A stretch of DNA of 64,000 bases from Nocardia pseudobrasiliensis NBRC 108224 (GTDB lineage Bacteria > Actinomycetota > Actinomycetes > Mycobacteriales > Mycobacteriaceae). The stretch lies in assembly GCF_001613105.1 (NCBI RefSeq), contig NZ_BDBS01000022.1:124001-188000 (forward strand), written 5' to 3'. Under the pieces are notes generated by a model. It saw only the letters and a list, made by a program, of their open reading frames with translations. It searched no databases and was not told the origin of the DNA. Numbering within the stretch: position 1 is the stretch's first letter; every line of letters begins with the position of its first letter. This document shows, piece after piece, positions 50,403 to 59,966 of the stretch. A program made the translations under genes and the position numbers.

Positions 50403-53114
50403 ATGGACAGCAAGGCAGAAGTCGCGGTCTCGGGCCTGACCGTGAACTATCTCGTGGATCCGCGCGGGATCGACGACCGGACTCCCACGCTGGGTTGGCG
50501 GTTGACCTCGGCCGAGCGCGATATCGCGCAATCGGCCTATCGGGTCCGGGCCGCCTCGAGTCCGCGATACCTCGCCCAGGACCGGCCGGATCTGTGGGAT
50601 TCCGGCACGGTCGCATCGGATCGGCAGGTGAACATCGACTACGGCGGCCCGGCGATGACCTCGCGTGCGCAGGTGTTCTGGCAGGTGCGGGTGTGGACCG
50701 GCGATGACCGCCCGTCGGCCTGGAGTCCGATCGCCCACTGGGAGACGGGTCTGCTCGAACCGGGCGACTGGACCGCGGAGTGGATCACCGATTCCACGGC
50801 GCGCACGGCCGGTCCGTTGCCGATCTTCGCCAAGCGTTTCACCGTCTCGCCGCGGCGGAGGATCGAGCATGCGCGCCTTTATGTTTCGGGTCTCGGTCTC
50901 TACGAGGCGCGGCTCAACGGACGCAAGGTCGGTGCGGATGTGCTGACGCCGAGCGTCACCGATTACCGCAAGCGCGCGCTGTACAAAACCTACGATGTCG
51001 CGGAGTACCTGCGGACCGGCGACAATGTGGTCGGGCTGCTGGTCGGCAACGGCTTCTTCAATGTGCCCGAACGCGAAGGCCGGTACTGGGAATCGGTGAC
51101 CTGGAAGAAGGGCGTCGCGGGCAGCGGGGAGACGATCCGGCTGTCGGGTCGGCCGAAGGTTATCGCGCAGTTGGAGATTCGCTACGACGACGGCGACGTC
51201 GAGCGGGTGGCCAGCGATGCCACCTGGCGGGTCGACGACGGGCCCATCGACTTCTCGGGCTATTACGGCGGCGAGGACTACGACGCCCGCCGCTGGCAGT
51301 CCGGCTGGGATCGGCCCGACGGCGACCACTCCCGATGGCGGCACGCGGCCGTCGCCGCCGAGGCCCCCGCGACGCTCAGCGCGCAATTCGAACCGGCCGT
51401 GATCGAGGCCGAACGGCTGCCCGCGATCGCACTGACCGAACCCGAACCCGGCGTCTACGTCTTCGATTTCGGCACTTCCCTCGTCGGCTGGCCGCGCATC
51501 GAGGTCGAGGGATCCGCCGGGACGCGTATCGCGCTGTATCCGGGCTGGTATCTCGACAACGGCCGGGTCAGCCAGAACGGCATGGTCGGCTGGGTGCCGA
51601 ATGTCGTTGTGGCCGACCATTACACGCTGGCGGGCGGCGGGGTCGAGACGTGGCAGCCGCGCTTCGGCTACCACGGGTTCCGGTATCTCGAAGTGCGCGG
51701 ACTGCCGAATCGGCCGCGGCTTTCGAGCGTGACCGGGATCGCGGTGCGCGCCGCGACCGCCGCCACCACCGAATTCGACTGCTCCCATGGACTACTCAAC
51801 GCCATGGATCGAATCGCCGATCGCAGTATGCGCAGCGCCATGATCGCGCCGACCATGCCCACCGACCCCAATCGGGAGAAGGCGGGCTGGCAGGCCGACC
51901 GCGGTATCGCGCTGAGCGGTGTGCACCGCTACGACTTCGCCGCCTACAACCAGGCGATGCTGCGCGAGGTCTTCGACGCGCAGCGCGCGGACGGCGACCT
52001 GCCCGGCATCGTCCCCGACCCCACCGACTTCTGGTACATCGGCGATATCAACTGGAGCGGTGCGCCGATCGTGCAGGCCCACGAGAGTTATCGTCGCTAC
52101 GGCGACACCGCGTCGCTGCGCCGCCACTATTCGGGGATGCGGCGGTACTTCCGGCTGCTGTGCTCGCGCGAACAGGACGGGCTCTACCCGGCGGGTGATA
52201 TCGCGGCGGGCTATTTCGGCGATTGGATGTACCCGGGCCAGCACTGGCAGCATCCGTTCGATCCGGACAACGCCCACTTCACCCCGCCGGAAATGACTGT
52301 GGCGTGGGGATATTGGCGAATCGCCACCGCCATGGCCGCGATCGCGCAGGCGCTGGACGAGGCCGACCACGCACTCGAGTACCGCGGCAAGGCCGAGGCG
52401 ATCGCGAGCGAATACCACCGCAGATTCTTCGACCCGGCGACCGCGGCCTATGCGCGGGGAGCGCAGACCGCGACCGCGCTCGCGCTCGATATGGGCGCGC
52501 CGCCCAAGGAATTGCGCGACCCGGTGCTCGCCACACTCGTCGAGAGCATCAGGGCGGCCGGAAACCATCTCACCGCCGGAATGATCGGACTGCCCGCGAT
52601 CGTCCGCGTCCTCACCGAGGCCGGACGCCACGACGTACTCCACGACCTCGCCGTCCAAACCGGCTATCCCAGTTACGGATACTGGCTCGAGCACGGCGCG
52701 ACCGCACTGCCGGAGAGCTGGGAGTGGAACGGCCGCGAGGGCGTGGCGGATCTGAATATCCTCGGCGGCTTGACCTCCTGGTTCACCGGTGGCCTGGCGG
52801 GAATTCAGCAGGAGCCCGACGCGGTCGCCTACGACCGGATCCGCATCGCACCGGCCGTGGTCGGATCGCTCACGACGGTGGACGCGACCGTGCGCACCGT
52901 ACGCGGGGAGATCGTCAGCCGCTGGCAGCGCGACGGCGACGCGATGCGGTTGGACATCGTGGTACCGGCGAACAGCATCGCCACCGTCGTGGTGCCGCTG
53001 CTGCGTGGCGATGCGGAGATCATCGCCCCCGATCGGGCGCGCTTGATCGACCGGAACGACGAGAATGCCACCTACCGAACGGGATCCGGGGCGTGGACCT
53101 TCACCCAGCGTTGA
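50403..53114 (+). CDS. GH78 alpha-L-rhamnosidase, cytoplasmic
   Basis: 903 residues, ATG after GGGGAGA, no signal peptide. The N-terminal beta domains run to ~residue 340 (LGWRLTSAERDIAQSAYRVRAAS; LYVSGLGLYEARLNGRKVG). The (alpha/alpha)6 barrel contains the GH78 acidic motif PTDPNREKAGWQADRGIAL, with its catalytic-region Asp/Glu, and GATALPESWEWNG. It removes terminal alpha-L-rhamnose from glycosides. Inside a glycosylated-polyketide cluster with rmlA and rmlC, an intracellular copy could trim or recycle a glycosylated intermediate. A catabolic role unrelated to the cluster is the alternative. Confidence 0.92.
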   Translation: MDSKAEVAVSGLTVNYLVDPRGIDDRTPTLGWRLTSAERDIAQSAYRVRAASSPRYLAQDRPDLWDSGTVASDRQVNIDYGGPAMTSRAQVFWQVRVWTGDDRPSAWSPIAHWETGLLEPGDWTAEWITDSTARTAGPLPIFAKRFTVSPRRRIEHARLYVSGLGLYEARLNGRKVGADVLTPSVTDYRKRALYKTYDVAEYLRTGDNVVGLLVGNGFFNVPEREGRYWESVTWKKGVAGSGETIRLSGRPKVIAQLEIRYDDGDVERVASDATWRVDDGPIDFSGYYGGEDYDARRWQSGWDRPDGDHSRWRHAAVAAEAPATLSAQFEPAVIEAERLPAIALTEPEPGVYVFDFGTSLVGWPRIEVEGSAGTRIALYPGWYLDNGRVSQNGMVGWVPNVVVADHYTLAGGGVETWQPRFGYHGFRYLEVRGLPNRPRLSSVTGIAVRAATAATTEFDCSHGLLNAMDRIADRSMRSAMIAPTMPTDPNREKAGWQADRGIALSGVHRYDFAAYNQAMLREVFDAQRADGDLPGIVPDPTDFWYIGDINWSGAPIVQAHESYRRYGDTASLRRHYSGMRRYFRLLCSREQDGLYPAGDIAAGYFGDWMYPGQHWQHPFDPDNAHFTPPEMTVAWGYWRIATAMAAIAQALDEADHALEYRGKAEAIASEYHRRFFDPATAAYARGAQTATALALDMGAPPKELRDPVLATLVESIRAAGNHLTAGMIGLPAIVRVLTEAGRHDVLHDLAVQTGYPSYGYWLEHGATALPESWEWNGREGVADLNILGGLTSWFTGGLAGIQQEPDAVAYDRIRIAPAVVGSLTTVDATVRTVRGEIVSRWQRDGDAMRLDIVVPANSIATVVVPLLRGDAEIIAPDRARLIDRNDENATYRTGSGAWTFTQR

Positions 53115-53568
53115 GCCGGTCGGCCTCCTCGAGGGCGCTGGCCAGACTGCGCTGGACGAATCGGACCAGCACCCGCAGCTCCTCGTCGGTGAAATCGGCC
53201 AGATCGTCTCGGGTTCGGGCGGTCAGGTCCGCGTAGTAGGAACTGGCTCGCTCCAGACCTTCCGGCGTGGGCACGACCACGACCTTGCGGCGGTCCTTCG
53301 GATCGGGCGCGCGGGTCACGCAGCCCGCCGCCTCGAGCCGGTCGACCATGCGCGTGGCCGAACCCGCCGTGAGGCCCACGCGGGCGGCCAGCGCGCCGGG
53401 CGTGGTCGGGCCGCCCTGCTGGAGTACGTGCAGGCAGTGGAAGTCGGTCATGACCACGCCCATCCGGGAGGCGACGAGGCTGTTGATCCGGATCAACTGC
53501 TGAATCCAGTCCGGCAGCAGTTCCAGCAATGTGTCGACCTGCGGTTTCACCTGCTGGCCCATAGTCAT
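53101..53568 (-). CDS. MarR family transcriptional regulator
   Basis: 155 residues from ATG 53568 (53562 also possible). The winged HTH is LHVLQQGGPTTPGALAARVGLTAGSATRMVDRLEAAGCVTRAPDPKDRRKVVVVPT. Its end overlaps the GH78 gene by 14 bp in convergent orientation. It is divergent from the SNF2 helicase gene. It could sense an aromatic product or intermediate, but no effector is evident. Confidence 0.9.
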   Translation of the reverse strand: MTMGQQVKPQVDTLLELLPDWIQQLIRINSLVASRMGVVMTDFHCLHVLQQGGPTTPGALAARVGLTAGSATRMVDRLEAAGCVTRAPDPKDRRKVVVVPTPEGLERASSYYADLTARTRDDLADFTDEELRVLVRFVQRSLASALEEADRLNAG

Positions 53569-53664
53569 GTGACGAGACCCGATCCGTTGAAGTATCCTTG
53601 CGGCGCACAACTTTCGCGCAGCACAATATTTTCGGTACACAGTATCACCGCAACACAACAGGAG

Positions 53665-55548
53665 TTGGTCCTACTGTCTGGACGAACGCAAGCTCCCCGC
53701 CTCCAGGCCACCTTCGTCCCCGCCGAGAACGCCTTCGCGTGGTGGGGACCCGGTGAACTGGACGAGGTCGTGCGCGAATTCGGCCTGCCCGCCGGACGGA
53801 CGGCGACCTGTTCGCTGGCCGCGCCCGAGGGCGGCGTGGTCGTCGCGGCCGATCGGGACGTCCGGCTCATCGATCTGAACGAGGCCGTACCCGCGCTGCT
53901 CGCTCTGGACCGGCGTGCCAAGGTCGGTAAATCGGTGAAGTCCTGGCAGGAGGCCGCCCGACTGCTGGACGGCGACAGCGAGACCAAGGACGCCGAATTC
54001 GCCGAGCTGGCCGCCCGCATGCCCGTCGCCGCGCATGCCGTGACGAATCAGGAGGGCGTGGCGGTAGCCGCCCCGACGGCGCTGCTGGCCCAATTCCGAA
54101 GGGCGGCAAACACTACCGCCACCCTCGCCGCCACCGCGGTGGACGCCCGGTTGCGTCCCTATCAGGTCCACGGCGTGGCCTGGCTCAACTCCCGCCCCGA
54201 ACTCGGCGCGGGCGGCGTCCTCGCCGACGAGATGGGCCTCGGTAAAACGCTGCAGGCCATCTGCCTGCTGGCCATTCGGCGCACCGAACGCCCGCATCTG
54301 GTGGTCTGCCCGACCTCGCTGATCGGCAACTGGCGACGCGAACTCGCGCGCTTCTCCCCCACCACCCCGGTGCTGCGCTATCACGGCAGCAACCGCGGCC
54401 TGCCCGAGCGATGGGAGCCCGGCACCGTGGTGATCACCAGCTATCCGGTGCTGCGCAGCGATAAACCGCTGCTCGACAATGCCTGGGACATCGTCGTATT
54501 GGACGAGGCACAGCAGATCAAGAATCCGGAGGCGCAGGCCAGCCGGGCCGCCGCGCGACTGGACGCGACCGTGCGAATCGCGATGACCGGCACCCCGGTG
54601 GAGAACCGGCTCGACGAGCTGTGGTCGATCTTCAATGTGACCAATCCGGGCCTGCTCGGTACGCGCGGACGATTCCGGCAGCGATTCGTCACGCCGATCG
54701 AACAGCGCCGCTCCGCACCCGCCGCCGCGGCGCTCAATACCCTTGTGCGCCCGCATATGCTGCGCCGCACCAAGGCCCTGGTCGCCGCCGAACTGCCGCC
54801 CAAGCAGTACACCTCGATGATCTGCACCCTCACCGACGAACAGATCCGGCTCTACCGCGAGGCCACCGACCGGGCGTTCAACCAGGGTCTGGGCGACGGC
54901 ATCGGCCGAAGCGGCCGCGTGCTGGCGCTGCTGACCGCGCTCAAACAGATCTGCAACCATCCGGCGCACTATCTCGAGGACGGCCCCGCGGGTCCCGGCC
55001 GCTCGGGCAAATTCGATCGGGCCACCGAGATGCTGTCGGAGATCGTCGACGACGGCGACCGGGCGCTGGTGTTCACCCAGTACCGAATCATGGGCGAGCT
55101 GCTGTCGGAATCGCTCGGCAAGACGCTGGGCACGGGCCCGGTGCCGTTCCTGCACGGCGGGCTCTCCGGCGACAAGCGCGATGAGATGGTCCGGGCGTTC
55201 CAGGAGGACGACGATTCACCGCCGGTGCTGCTGTTGAGCCTGCGCGCGGCCGGATTCGGACTCAATCTGACCCGGGCCGCGCATGTGATGCACTACGACC
55301 GCTGGTGGAATCCGGCCGTCGAGGAGCAGGCCACCGACCGCGCCCACCGCATCGGCCAGCAGCGCACGCTCAATGTGTACACACTGATCTCCGGCGGCAC
55401 GATCGAGGATCACATCGCGCAGATGCACGACGTCAAACGCGGCGTGGCCGATGTCGTCGTCGACGGCGACTCCGAGGCCGCACTCGCCAAGATGTCCGAT
55501 GACGAATTGCATGCCATCCTCGACCTGGACCTGGGAGCGCTGTCGTGA
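53665..55548 (+). CDS. SNF2-family helicase-like ATPase
   Basis: About 627 residues. Helicase motifs are clear: I (GGVLADEMGLGKTLQAI), Ia (LVVCPTSLIGNWRREL), II (VVLDEAQQIKNPEAQ), III (AMTGTPVENRLDELWSIFN), then V (VLLLSLRAAGFGLNLTRAAHVMHYDRWWNPAVEEQATDRAHRIGQ). It is an ATP-driven DNA translocase of the RapA/Snf2 group. The start is uncertain: TTG 53665 sits directly on AGGAG, and an upstream TTG at 53587 is in frame. It is paired with a SWIM-domain protein, a frequent bacterial combination. Confidence 0.92.
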   Translation: MVLLSGRTQAPRLQATFVPAENAFAWWGPGELDEVVREFGLPAGRTATCSLAAPEGGVVVAADRDVRLIDLNEAVPALLALDRRAKVGKSVKSWQEAARLLDGDSETKDAEFAELAARMPVAAHAVTNQEGVAVAAPTALLAQFRRAANTTATLAATAVDARLRPYQVHGVAWLNSRPELGAGGVLADEMGLGKTLQAICLLAIRRTERPHLVVCPTSLIGNWRRELARFSPTTPVLRYHGSNRGLPERWEPGTVVITSYPVLRSDKPLLDNAWDIVVLDEAQQIKNPEAQASRAAARLDATVRIAMTGTPVENRLDELWSIFNVTNPGLLGTRGRFRQRFVTPIEQRRSAPAAAALNTLVRPHMLRRTKALVAAELPPKQYTSMICTLTDEQIRLYREATDRAFNQGLGDGIGRSGRVLALLTALKQICNHPAHYLEDGPAGPGRSGKFDRATEMLSEIVDDGDRALVFTQYRIMGELLSESLGKTLGTGPVPFLHGGLSGDKRDEMVRAFQEDDDSPPVLLLSLRAAGFGLNLTRAAHVMHYDRWWNPAVEEQATDRAHRIGQQRTLNVYTLISGGTIEDHIAQMHDVKRGVADVVVDGDSEAALAKMSDDELHAILDLDLGALS

Positions 55549-56102
55549 TGTCAGAATTCGGCGCCACCCGCTGGGGGCGCGCCTGGATCCGCACCGTCGA
55601 GAAGACCACGGCCTCGGTGCCGAATCCGGCACTGCCCCGGGCCCGCAGCGTCGCCCGCAATCAGGGCGCCACGCTGACCGTCGAGGTCGGCATGGTGACC
55701 GCGAAGGTCGTGGTGTCGGGTTCGGAGTTCACCGTCACGATCGAATTGCCGCTGTGGTCCGAGGAGACCAAGAAGGATGCCGAGCGGCTGATCGCCAAAT
55801 CGCTGGCGGCCAATCCCGGCCTGGCCGCCGGTGATCTGCCCGACGGTCTGGAGGCCGACTTCGCCGCCGCGGGCATCGCGGTCGCGGTGCCGCTGGACGA
55901 GCAGATCTCGACCTGCGACTGCCGCACCCGCAAGCGACCGTGCGTGCACATCCTCGCCACCCTCTACGCGCTGTCGCTGCGGGTCGACGAGCGACCGCGG
56001 CTGGCGGTGGAATTGCGAACCGACAGTGCGACAGTGGCCGAACAGGCCGATCCGGATTGGATCCCGCTGACCGAACTGGACGCGGCCGCCTTCTACGGCT
56101 GA
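55548..56102 (+). CDS. SWIM zinc-finger protein partnered with SNF2 helicase
   Basis: 184 residues, overlapping the helicase stop (TGATG). The SWIM motif CxCxnCxH is STCDCRTRKRPCVHILATLYAL near residue 125. SWIM proteins next to SNF2 ATPases probably act as DNA- or protein-binding adaptors. The 3' end overlaps the convergent FAD-oxidase gene by 10 bp. It opens FGATRWGRAWIRTVE, typical of this actinobacterial group. Confidence 0.9.
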   Translation: MSEFGATRWGRAWIRTVEKTTASVPNPALPRARSVARNQGATLTVEVGMVTAKVVVSGSEFTVTIELPLWSEETKKDAERLIAKSLAANPGLAAGDLPDGLEADFAAAGIAVAVPLDEQISTCDCRTRKRPCVHILATLYALSLRVDERPRLAVELRTDSATVAEQADPDWIPLTELDAAAFYG

Positions 56103-57601
56103 GCGAGGGGCGTGATGCTCAATGCGTGCCGGAAGAAAGCGGTCGGGTCGTAGGCGGCCTTGACCCGTTGCAGGCGTGGGTAGTTGTCCTTGTAATACAG
56201 CTCGTGCCAGGCCGACCCCGATGTATTCCAGTGCGGATCGGCCAGATCGGTGTCCGGATAGTTGATATAGGACCCGTCCGCCTGCCCGTTCAGATCCGGG
56301 ACGCCGCCGCTGCCCGCGTACAGATCGCGATAGAACGCTCGGATCCAGGCGATGTGCCGATCCTCCCCGGTGGGATCGGTCCAGTTGTTCAGATAGAACG
56401 CCTTCAGTACCGAATCGCGCTGCGCGGTGGCGGTGGCATCGGAGGCCACCGCGCCGGCCTGTCCGCCGTACGCGGCGAGAATGACTCCGGCGGTGGGATT
56501 GTCGTAGGTCTCGTCGGTCAGATAGCGGTGGATGACATCGATCTGCTCGTCGGTATAGCGCCGACGCAGATACGCCGCCTTGCACTTGGCCCGCTGACCG
56601 TAGACGTCGCCGCGCATCCGGGGCCACAGCATCGAGCGCAGCCACGGCCGCCGTTGCACATCGTGGCGATGGGGCACGCCCACACCGTCGTTGAGCGCGT
56701 CGAGGTAGTCCGACAGCATCCGCTCGGCCCCCTCGACGGTCGCGTCGACCTGGGTGAGCAGGGCGATGGTATCGGTCTGGGCGCGCAATACGGTGAGGAT
56801 GGAGAACAGCGCGTTCTCCGGAATGCCCGGCGCACTGTGGGTTTCGTGCCAGCGGCCGTGATTGGCCAGCAGTCGACGAAACGACTCCGGGGTCAGATCC
56901 GACCACGACCACGTCGTCAGCGCGTCGAGGACCTCGGCGGGCGGTCGCGGCAGCAACTGCGCCGGATCATCGCCCGTGGCATCGGGCGCACGCATCCAAT
57001 ATTTGGTGACCACGCCGAAATTTCCACCGCCACAACCGGTATGCGCCCACCACAGGTCGTGGTGCGGATCGTCCGGGTCACGGGTGGCGACGACGATGCG
57101 GGCCGTTCCGGCCGCGTCCACGGTAACGACCTGCACCGCGTACAGATGATCGACGACGCAACCGTGTACGCGGGTCAGCGGCCCGTACCCGCCGCCCAGA
57201 ATATGCCCGCCCGCCCCGACCGAGTACTCCAGCCCGGCCGGAATGGTGACGCCCCAGCCCTTGAGCAATCCGCGGTACACGTCGCCGAGCAGCGCGCCCG
57301 GTTCGATCGCGAACGCCCGCATCGCGGGGTCGTAATCGACCCGGTTCATCAGCGAAAGATCCAACAGCACTTCAGTTTCCGACGAATCGACGAAATCCTC
57401 CAGACAGTGCCCCCCGCTGCGGATCGCCAATCGCGCACCGGTATCGGCCGCCGCCTGCACCGCGGCGACCACCTCCCCGGGCGTCGACGGCACGTGAACG
57501 ACGCGCGGCGCGCAGCGGAAACGGCCGTTGGCCGCGGTCGTCACCTCGGCGTAGCGCGGATCCTCGGGCGTGATGGCGGTCCGATCGAGCATGCCCGTCA
57601 T
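56093..57601 (-). CDS. BBE-type FAD oxidoreductase (aclacinomycin oxidase-like)
   Basis: 502 residues. The FAD-binding PCMH domain has the His attachment site LAIRSGGHCLEDF and the second covalent Cys in RVHGCVVDHLYAV, i.e. bicovalent flavin as in aclacinomycin oxidoreductase AknOx. HTGCGGGNFGVVTKYW and the C-terminal berberine-bridge motif NYPDTDLADPHWN follow. AknOx oxidises the 4-hydroxyl of a terminal deoxysugar; here it may oxidise a sugar or an aglycone phenol. It overlaps the P450 stop by 4 bp. No Tat or Sec signal is evident. Confidence 0.92.
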   Translation of the reverse strand: MTGMLDRTAITPEDPRYAEVTTAANGRFRCAPRVVHVPSTPGEVVAAVQAAADTGARLAIRSGGHCLEDFVDSSETEVLLDLSLMNRVDYDPAMRAFAIEPGALLGDVYRGLLKGWGVTIPAGLEYSVGAGGHILGGGYGPLTRVHGCVVDHLYAVQVVTVDAAGTARIVVATRDPDDPHHDLWWAHTGCGGGNFGVVTKYWMRAPDATGDDPAQLLPRPPAEVLDALTTWSWSDLTPESFRRLLANHGRWHETHSAPGIPENALFSILTVLRAQTDTIALLTQVDATVEGAERMLSDYLDALNDGVGVPHRHDVQRRPWLRSMLWPRMRGDVYGQRAKCKAAYLRRRYTDEQIDVIHRYLTDETYDNPTAGVILAAYGGQAGAVASDATATAQRDSVLKAFYLNNWTDPTGEDRHIAWIRAFYRDLYAGSGGVPDLNGQADGSYINYPDTDLADPHWNTSGSAWHELYYKDNYPRLQRVKAAYDPTAFFRHALSITPLAQP

Positions 57602-58791
57602 CGGCGCACCAGATCCATCGGCAACCGCTTGGCGCCGTTGAAGTCCTTGGGGTCGTGGAACACGATCTGTTCATCCTCGGCCACCCGGAAATCCTCGAAT
57701 CGCTCGAGCATGCCGGTCAGCGCGATCCGAACCTCCTGGCGGGCCAGCGGCGCGCCGAGGCAGAAGTGAATGCCCTTGCCGAAGGCCAGGTGTCGCGCCT
57801 GCTTGCGGTGGATGTCGAAGACGTCCGGGTCGGCGAATTCGGCCTCGTCGCGCATGGTCGAGACCAGCGACGCGCTGACCATCGAACCCTTCGGAATACG
57901 CACGCCGCCCAGCTCGACATCGGTGAGCGTGCGCCGGTCCACCCACACCAGCGGCGACCGGTAGCGCATCACCTCCTCGATCGCCGGGCCCAACAGCGCG
58001 GGCTCGGCGCGCAATTGCTTTGTCAGATCCGGGTTTTCGTCCAGGCACAGCAGCGCGTTGGTGAGCACGGTGCTCGTGGTCAGGTGTCCGGCGATCAGCA
58101 GCAGCGCGAGGAATCCGATGATCTCGATATCGTCCAGCTTGCGACCGTTCAGCTCCGCGTCCAGCAGATCGCGGATCAGCCCCTCCTTACCGGAGCGGCG
58201 ACAGGTGTCGACATGGCTCAGCAGATATTCGTTCATCTCCCGGATGTACGGCCCCATCGCGGTCACGCTGTCCTCGCTGAACAGCGCGTCCGCGCCATTG
58301 TCGACCAGCAGCGCGTCCGCCCATTTGCGGAACAGATGCCGATCCGACACCGGCAGCCCGACCACCTCGGCGATGACGATCACCGGCAGCGGCGCGGCCA
58401 CCTCGGCCACGATGTCGACCCGTTCCCGGCCACCCTCGGTCACCGCGTCGAGCAGTTCCGCCGCGACCTTCTCGACCCGGGGCACCAGACTCTGCACGAA
58501 TTTGGGCGTGAACCCCTGGCTGACCAAACCACGCAATTCCTTGTGCCGAGGCTCGTCCATCGCTTGGAAGTTGCCCTTCCGGAAGGCGCGCAATTCCTCT
58601 GTGTCCGGGATGAATTCGCTCAGATCGCTGGAGAAGACCTCCGAATCGGAGATCACCCGCAGCCCGTCGGCGTAGCGAAGCACCTCCCAGCGCCCGGTCG
58701 ACTCCTCGAACCGGACGGGCTCGTGCACGCGGCGATACGCGTAGTCGTCCATCATCGCGCGCAGCTTCGGCACAATGTGCGGACCTCCCAT
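57598..58791 (-). CDS. Cytochrome P450
   Basis: 397 residues. I-helix LLLIAGHLTTSTVL (AGxxT-like), K-helix ExxR in IEEVMRYRSP, and the heme loop LAFGKGIHFCLGAPLARQE with the axial Cys. Unlike the two activator proteins in this cluster, it is a complete enzyme. Bacterial class I P450s of this type hydroxylate polyketides or oxidise sugars and need external ferredoxin/reductase. It is tightly packed between the Rieske oxygenase (3 bp) and the FAD oxidase (4-bp overlap), so it belongs to the tailoring operon. Confidence 0.95.
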   Translation of the reverse strand: MGGPHIVPKLRAMMDDYAYRRVHEPVRFEESTGRWEVLRYADGLRVISDSEVFSSDLSEFIPDTEELRAFRKGNFQAMDEPRHKELRGLVSQGFTPKFVQSLVPRVEKVAAELLDAVTEGGRERVDIVAEVAAPLPVIVIAEVVGLPVSDRHLFRKWADALLVDNGADALFSEDSVTAMGPYIREMNEYLLSHVDTCRRSGKEGLIRDLLDAELNGRKLDDIEIIGFLALLLIAGHLTTSTVLTNALLCLDENPDLTKQLRAEPALLGPAIEEVMRYRSPLVWVDRRTLTDVELGGVRIPKGSMVSASLVSTMRDEAEFADPDVFDIHRKQARHLAFGKGIHFCLGAPLARQEVRIALTGMLERFEDFRVAEDEQIVFHDPKDFNGAKRLPMDLVRR

Positions 58792-58794
58792 GGG

Positions 58795-59949
58795 TCAGCC
58801 CTCCTCGGTGAGCGCGAGCGCGAGCTTGCGGTAGAACGCCAGCACGCCAGGCTCTTTCGGACTCAGATGGCCCCGCTGCAGGAAGCGGGATCCGAGCGTG
58901 CGCTGTACCGCCTCGAGGCCGGTCCGATCCTCGGCGTTGATGACGCTGGTGATCGACTCGACCTCCTTGCGCATCACCTCGAGGTCGACGTACTCGAGCG
59001 CCTGCCGCGGGGCCAGCGTGCCGCCGCGGACCTGGGTGCGGTCCAGCGACAGCGGAATGATGCTGATCCAGGCGATGGTCTCGCCGAAGGTCGCCACCGC
59101 GCCGCCGGGGAAGATCCGGAAGCTGTACATGATGGAACGTTCCGCCTCGGTGAGCGGCAGGATCTTCGCCTCGAACGGGGTGCCCGCACCGCTGAGCAGT
59201 CGCGTCACCCACTCGGAGTCCTGGTGGACGGTCATATCGATGCCGCCGGTCATCAAGGGGCGCACCGTTTCCGGGTGGAAGCCGATGGCGTGGTAGTTCT
59301 CGTAGCCGTTCTCGACCGCGACCTTCCAGTTGCAGGCCCACTCCTCGGTCCAGTGGTTCACCTGGACCATGTCGTCGAGCCGGTAGTTGGTCATCTCGGT
59401 GTCGGCGATCGCCAGATCCGGTTCGAACGAGCGGGCCTCGGCGTCGAGATTGACGAACACCAGACCGTGCCACTCGCGCACCGCGAATCCGGGCAAACGG
59501 CAAGTGGCCGGGTCGAATTCGGCGTTCTCGCGCATATAGGTGGCCGCGCGCAGCGTGCCGTCGAGGTTGTAGCGCCACAGGTGGTAGGAGCAGGTGAAGT
59601 CCTTCACCTTGCCCTCGCCCGGTTCGACCAGCGGCATCGCCCGATGGCGGCACACCGGCGACATGCCGTGCAGTCGGCCGTCCTCGCCGCGGGTGATCGC
59701 CACCTGCTCGCCCGCGATGGACAGCGACAGGTAGTCGCCGGGTTCGGCCAGTTGATCGGTGTGCGCCACCATGATCCACGAGCGGTCGAAGATCCGCTGC
59801 CGCTCCAGCTCGTACACCTCGGGTGAGGTGAACATCTGCGGCGGCAGGCTCAGCGCGGGCGGATCGGGCTGCGCGTAGGGGCGCACGGCGGCCAGCAGTT
59901 CGGCCGCCGACTGATCGGGTGCGGGTCCGGTTCGGATGGTTCTGGTCAC
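58795..59949 (-). CDS. Rieske non-heme iron oxygenase
   Basis: 384 residues, GTG start after AGGAG. The Rieske cluster ligands are CRHRAMPLV and CSYHLW (C-x-H...C-x2-H, residues ~98-120). The mononuclear iron site is ENGYENYHAIGFHPE (E-x2-H-x4-H). It is an alpha-subunit-only oxygenase of the carnitine/choline-monooxygenase kind, and the reductase must come from elsewhere. Such enzymes catalyse hydroxylation, demethylation, N-oxidation or oxidative cyclisation in antibiotic pathways. Nitrosugar formation or aglycone hydroxylation are possible; none is proven by sequence. Confidence 0.93.
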   Translation of the reverse strand: MTRTIRTGPAPDQSAAELLAAVRPYAQPDPPALSLPPQMFTSPEVYELERQRIFDRSWIMVAHTDQLAEPGDYLSLSIAGEQVAITRGEDGRLHGMSPVCRHRAMPLVEPGEGKVKDFTCSYHLWRYNLDGTLRAATYMRENAEFDPATCRLPGFAVREWHGLVFVNLDAEARSFEPDLAIADTEMTNYRLDDMVQVNHWTEEWACNWKVAVENGYENYHAIGFHPETVRPLMTGGIDMTVHQDSEWVTRLLSGAGTPFEAKILPLTEAERSIMYSFRIFPGGAVATFGETIAWISIIPLSLDRTQVRGGTLAPRQALEYVDLEVMRKEVESITSVINAEDRTGLEAVQRTLGSRFLQRGHLSPKEPGVLAFYRKLALALTEEG

Positions 59950-59966
59950 TGCGATCTCCTTGCGGG

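Noticed and set aside
53671..55155. Long minus-strand frame opposite the SNF2 helicase
   Set aside because: The sense strand carries all helicase motifs; the antisense frame is a codon-bias artefact.
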